Shown in pieces: positions 61,397 through 64,000 of a stretch of DNA of 64,000 nucleotides (position 1 is the first letter of the stretch; the number at the start of each line of letters is the position of its first letter). The DNA comes from Bifidobacterium psychraerophilum (GTDB lineage Bacteria; Actinomycetota; Actinomycetes; Actinomycetales; Bifidobacteriaceae). The translations under genes were made by a program, and so were the position numbers. Below the pieces are notes generated by a model. The model searched no databases. It was given only the letters and a program-made list of their open reading frames with translations, and was not told the origin of the DNA. The DNA is taken from the NCBI RefSeq assembly GCF_000741705.1, contig NZ_JGZI01000010.1, positions 372,001 to 436,000 on the forward strand. The letters are read 5' to 3'.

Positions 61397-63328
61397 ATGC
61401 AGAACACACGCCTGCTCACAGGCGCATGCGCCGCCGCGCTCATCGTTTCCGGCTTGGCCGCCAGCACGATCACCACCGCACAGGCATCAGAGCGGAATAC
61501 CTACTACAGCAGCAAACAGCCCTACACCGCTCCAGGCAGCACCGCTTACTCCGCGGCGCCGGCGGGATACCAGCCCATATACTCCGAATCGGTCGCCCGT
61601 CACGGATCCCGTGGACTGTCGAGCTACAAATACGACGCCCTGCTCTTGAAGATGGCAGAGACAGCCTCCGCGGAGAACGGCTTCGTCAGCGAAGCCGCAA
61701 AAGATTCCTTCCTCAGCAACGTCAACGCCATCATCGCCGCCAATGTCGATAACGGCTACGGCATGCTCACAGGCCAAGGCGCCGACCAACACTACGGCAT
61801 CGGCGAACGGGCATACGAGCGCAACAAATCCCTGTTCGACAAGGCCGCCTCAGAAGGCGACAAGATCGCCTACCAGACCTCCGGGGAGGCACGGGCCACC
61901 GAGTCCGGCGAAAACTTCGTCAAAGGCTTCAACACCGCGTCAAAGGGCATACTCGCCACGGATACGGTCTCGCCCTTGAACGCCGCAGGAAGCGGAGCGG
62001 CAGCCATCTTCGACAAAACCCCGGACACGCTGTACTTCCATAAATCCGCGAACCCGGACGGCACCCAGAAAAGCGGAAAGGCGGCCGAGGTCGCCGACGC
62101 ATACCAGGATTTCGTCGACAACAGCACCACGATCGCCAATGCCGAGGACTACATCGAAGGCCTGCCGCGTTCCCAGTCCGCCGCGACGGATCTGCTTTCC
62201 GGCATCTTCACCGCGGACTTCATCTCTTCAATCGGCACGGATTCTGATCACCGCTGGTACAACACCACCGACGGCAAAAAACATGACAAGTCCGAAACGC
62301 AATACCTCAACTGCGCGGCGAACGCCGACCCGCAGCAAGACGAGGATGCATGCGGCGACATGGGCAAATCCATCAAAACAAGCGTCGATGCCGCCATGGA
62401 TCTCTACAATCTCTATATCATCGCCGCGGATATGACCAATGAGAACAACAGCGCGCACTCCTTCGACTTCGACAGCTACTTCGAGGGTCATGAAGCCGAC
62501 GCGGAATGGTTCGCATACATTCTCGACTCCGAGGATTTCTATGAGAAGGGGCCCAGCTACAGCGGCCAGAACGAGACCTACTCCATCGCGCAATCGCTCC
62601 TGGATGACTTCTTCACCTCGATCGACAAGCGGGCTTCCGGCGGAGGCACGGTCGCCACCTTCCGCTTCGCCCACGCCGAGACGATCATGCCATTCGCCGC
62701 ACTGCTGAAGCTGCCGGGCTCCACCACACAGGCACCCGCCGTCGAGCAACCCCAGTCGGAGGATCAGGTATTCAACTACGCCAACAACCCGTGGCGAGGT
62801 GAAAGCGTGACGCCGATGGCGGCCAACGTCCAGTGGGATGTCTACTCGAAAAGCGGCACCGATCCGAAAACCTCACAAGCGTATACGCCGATCGTCCGCA
62901 TGCTCTACAACGAGCAGGAGATCCAGTTCAACGCCTCATGCAAGCCGGTTGCAAGCGGATCGACCTGGTACAAGGAGAGTGAACTGAAACGCTGCCTTTC
63001 CGGTATCGCAACCTCGGAAGATCCCACAATCGTCCAGACATCCGGCAGCGGCAATTCGGGCACCACGAATGGTTCCTCCTCATCCGCACAGGCCGGCGAC
63101 CGGACGAAGTCGACGGCCTCCGCGACGGATGCCGCTTCCTCGGATGGCGGGAAGGCCTCCTCACAGGCAGGGAATACGTCAGCGGGCACGGACAGCCTGG
63201 CCGAAACCGGGACCAGCACCCTGCTGCCGTTCAGTCTCGCGCTGCTCCTTTCCCTCACGGGAGCAGGAGTTCTTATCCTGATCAGCAAACGCCACCAGGA
63301 AGAAGGCGGACATCCCGGATCGCACTAG
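61397..63328 (+). CDS. Sortase-anchored histidine acid phosphatase (phytase/MINPP-like)
   Basis: 643 residues. After a signal peptide (LIVSGLAASTITTAQA) the RHGSRG motif has the nucleophile His 69 with Arg 68 and Arg 72; the distal catalytic HAE is at 426-428 in TFRFAHAETIMP. The long helical insertion between them and the overall length resemble the cell-wall phytases/multiple inositol-polyphosphate phosphatases described from bifidobacteria. The end carries a Ser/Gly/Thr-rich wall spacer, LAETG at 601, a hydrophobic stretch and KRHQEE, a class E-type sorting signal. The predicted role is release of phosphate and inositol from phytate at the surface. ATG 61397 has GGAGAAC upstream. Confidence 0.9.
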   Translation: MQNTRLLTGACAAALIVSGLAASTITTAQASERNTYYSSKQPYTAPGSTAYSAAPAGYQPIYSESVARHGSRGLSSYKYDALLLKMAETASAENGFVSEAAKDSFLSNVNAIIAANVDNGYGMLTGQGADQHYGIGERAYERNKSLFDKAASEGDKIAYQTSGEARATESGENFVKGFNTASKGILATDTVSPLNAAGSGAAAIFDKTPDTLYFHKSANPDGTQKSGKAAEVADAYQDFVDNSTTIANAEDYIEGLPRSQSAATDLLSGIFTADFISSIGTDSDHRWYNTTDGKKHDKSETQYLNCAANADPQQDEDACGDMGKSIKTSVDAAMDLYNLYIIAADMTNENNSAHSFDFDSYFEGHEADAEWFAYILDSEDFYEKGPSYSGQNETYSIAQSLLDDFFTSIDKRASGGGTVATFRFAHAETIMPFAALLKLPGSTTQAPAVEQPQSEDQVFNYANNPWRGESVTPMAANVQWDVYSKSGTDPKTSQAYTPIVRMLYNEQEIQFNASCKPVASGSTWYKESELKRCLSGIATSEDPTIVQTSGSGNSGTTNGSSSSAQAGDRTKSTASATDAASSDGGKASSQAGNTSAGTDSLAETGTSTLLPFSLALLLSLTGAGVLILISKRHQEEGGHPGSH

Positions 63329-64000
63329 AACTCCCAGTCATCGTCATCGGTGGATTCCGAATGCCCCATGACGTATGACGATCCGGATCCGGAGAAGAAA
63401 TCGTGGTTCTCATCCGCGGCGGGCGACAGGGCAGCTAGAATCTCGGCGCTCACCGCGGTCTCCTGAGCCGTGAATGTTGCAGGATACCCCAGGTTCATCA
63501 GCGCCTTGTTGGCGTTATACCGCACGAAGGCACGGACATCGTCGATGAAATCGAAATCGGCATACACCTGATCCGAATACTGCAATTCCAAGTCATAAAG
63601 CGTATCGAGCAGCCCCATGGTGAAATCCTTCATGTCCGCCCGATCCGAAGCCGACCGCTCCTGCAGACCGCGCTGGTACTTGTACCCCGAATAGTATCCA
63701 TGGATCGCCTTGTCCCTCAGAATCAGACGAATCATATCGGCCGTGTTCATCAACTGAGCCCGCGAGGCGAAATGCAGCGGCAGATAGAAGCCCGCGTACA
63801 GCAGCAGCGATGACAGCAAGGTGGAAGCCGCTTTGCGCTTCAGGGGATCATCGCTCTCATATTCTTTGAGCACCGTGGTGACGCGTTGCTGCAACAGGTC
63901 ATTGCCTACGGCCCACCGATATGCCTTGTCGATCTGTTCGCTGGAACAAAGAGTCGAGAAGATCGATGAATACGAGCGTGCATGGACCGCCTGCATGAAG
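63325..64000 (-). CDS. nrdF: Ribonucleotide reductase beta subunit, class Ib, C-terminal part
   Basis: About 225 residues are visible; the frame continues past the window edge. VHARSYSSIFSTLCSSEQID, KRKAASTLLSSLLLYAGFYLPLHFASRAQ (in part SLLLYAGFYLPLHF), IHGYYSGYKYQRGL and DVRAFVRYNANKALMNLGY are typical of NrdF. The helix with HGYY and the SGFYLP-like stretch carry ligands of the Mn/Fe-tyrosyl site; the N-terminal Tyr and first ligands lie outside. The C-terminal tail is acidic and ends DDDDWEF, the peptide that docks on NrdE. Its stop overlaps the stop of the convergent phosphatase (CTAG). Confidence 0.93.
   Translation of the reverse strand, partial: FMQAVHARSYSSIFSTLCSSEQIDKAYRWAVGNDLLQQRVTTVLKEYESDDPLKRKAASTLLSSLLLYAGFYLPLHFASRAQLMNTADMIRLILRDKAIHGYYSGYKYQRGLQERSASDRADMKDFTMGLLDTLYDLELQYSDQVYADFDFIDDVRAFVRYNANKALMNLGYPATFTAQETAVSAEILAALSPAADENHDFFSGSGSSYVMGHSESTDDDDWEF

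Overview
The window looks like a chromosomal segment of a GC-rich, high-G+C Gram-positive bacterium, most probably Bifidobacteriaceae (Bifidobacterium or a close relative). I infer this from the actinobacterial proteins (PdtaS-type kinase, UPF0182, DUF501, Ppx/GppA), from the housekeeping order greA / FKBP / tRNA-Leu / ppx / DUF501 / ftsB-like / enolase and mfd / pth, from class Ib NrdF, and from sortase signals of the LAxTG type. No prophage, insertion sequence, CRISPR array or rRNA operon was seen. Genus assignment is inference; no database search was possible.

Layout. 1-7000: N-terminal part of a PdtaS-like kinase, a haemolysin III family membrane protein, and a leftward housekeeping block (greA, FKBP isomerase, membrane protein, tRNA-Leu(TAA), ppx, DUF501, ftsB-like, enolase). 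7190-10114: a TPP riboswitch followed by a three-gene ABC importer (permease, lipoprotein, ATPase), probably for a thiamine precursor. 10167-20255: mfd, pth, a GNAT acetyltransferase, a giant UPF0182 membrane protein, a GH3 lipoprotein and a small conserved hypothetical. 20847-30448: accessory metabolism (NAD(P)H oxidoreductase, deoxyribosyltransferase-like protein, YdcF protein, a fluoride riboswitch with two crcB genes, bile-acid/sodium symporter family protein, glutathione peroxidase, a 13-bp tandem array, a PatB/MalY aminotransferase with a LysR regulator, a succinate-semialdehyde-type dehydrogenase). 30602-34054: ychF, proC, an alpha/beta-hydrolase peptidase. 34215-41431: an unusual fused sensor kinase, its NarL-type response regulator and, convergent to them, a MacB/FtsX-type ABC transporter. 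41750-49507: pabC-like, O-acetylhomoserine sulfhydrylase, pyridoxal kinase, the yraN-comM-dprA competence cluster and a small alkyltransferase. 49622-56161: soluble succinate dehydrogenase/fumarate reductase pair, O-methyltransferase-like protein, LOG-family protein, a second PatB/MalY enzyme, tRNA-Arg(ACG). 56323-64000: nucleoside phosphorylase-like protein, a cell-surface module, and the C-terminal part of NrdF.

The most interesting part is the surface module at 57194-63328. A secreted sedolisin (S53) protease overlaps by ATGA the start of a LATTG-anchored repeat protein, and both are divergent from a LAETG-anchored histidine acid phosphatase resembling bifidobacterial phytases/MINPP. The 358-bp region between them holds three short palindromes. 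Other notable points are the fused double kinase, two 13-bp tandem arrays that both sit beside PatB/MalY genes, several operator-like palindromes, and a set of long near-perfect hairpins without T-tracts at gene ends.
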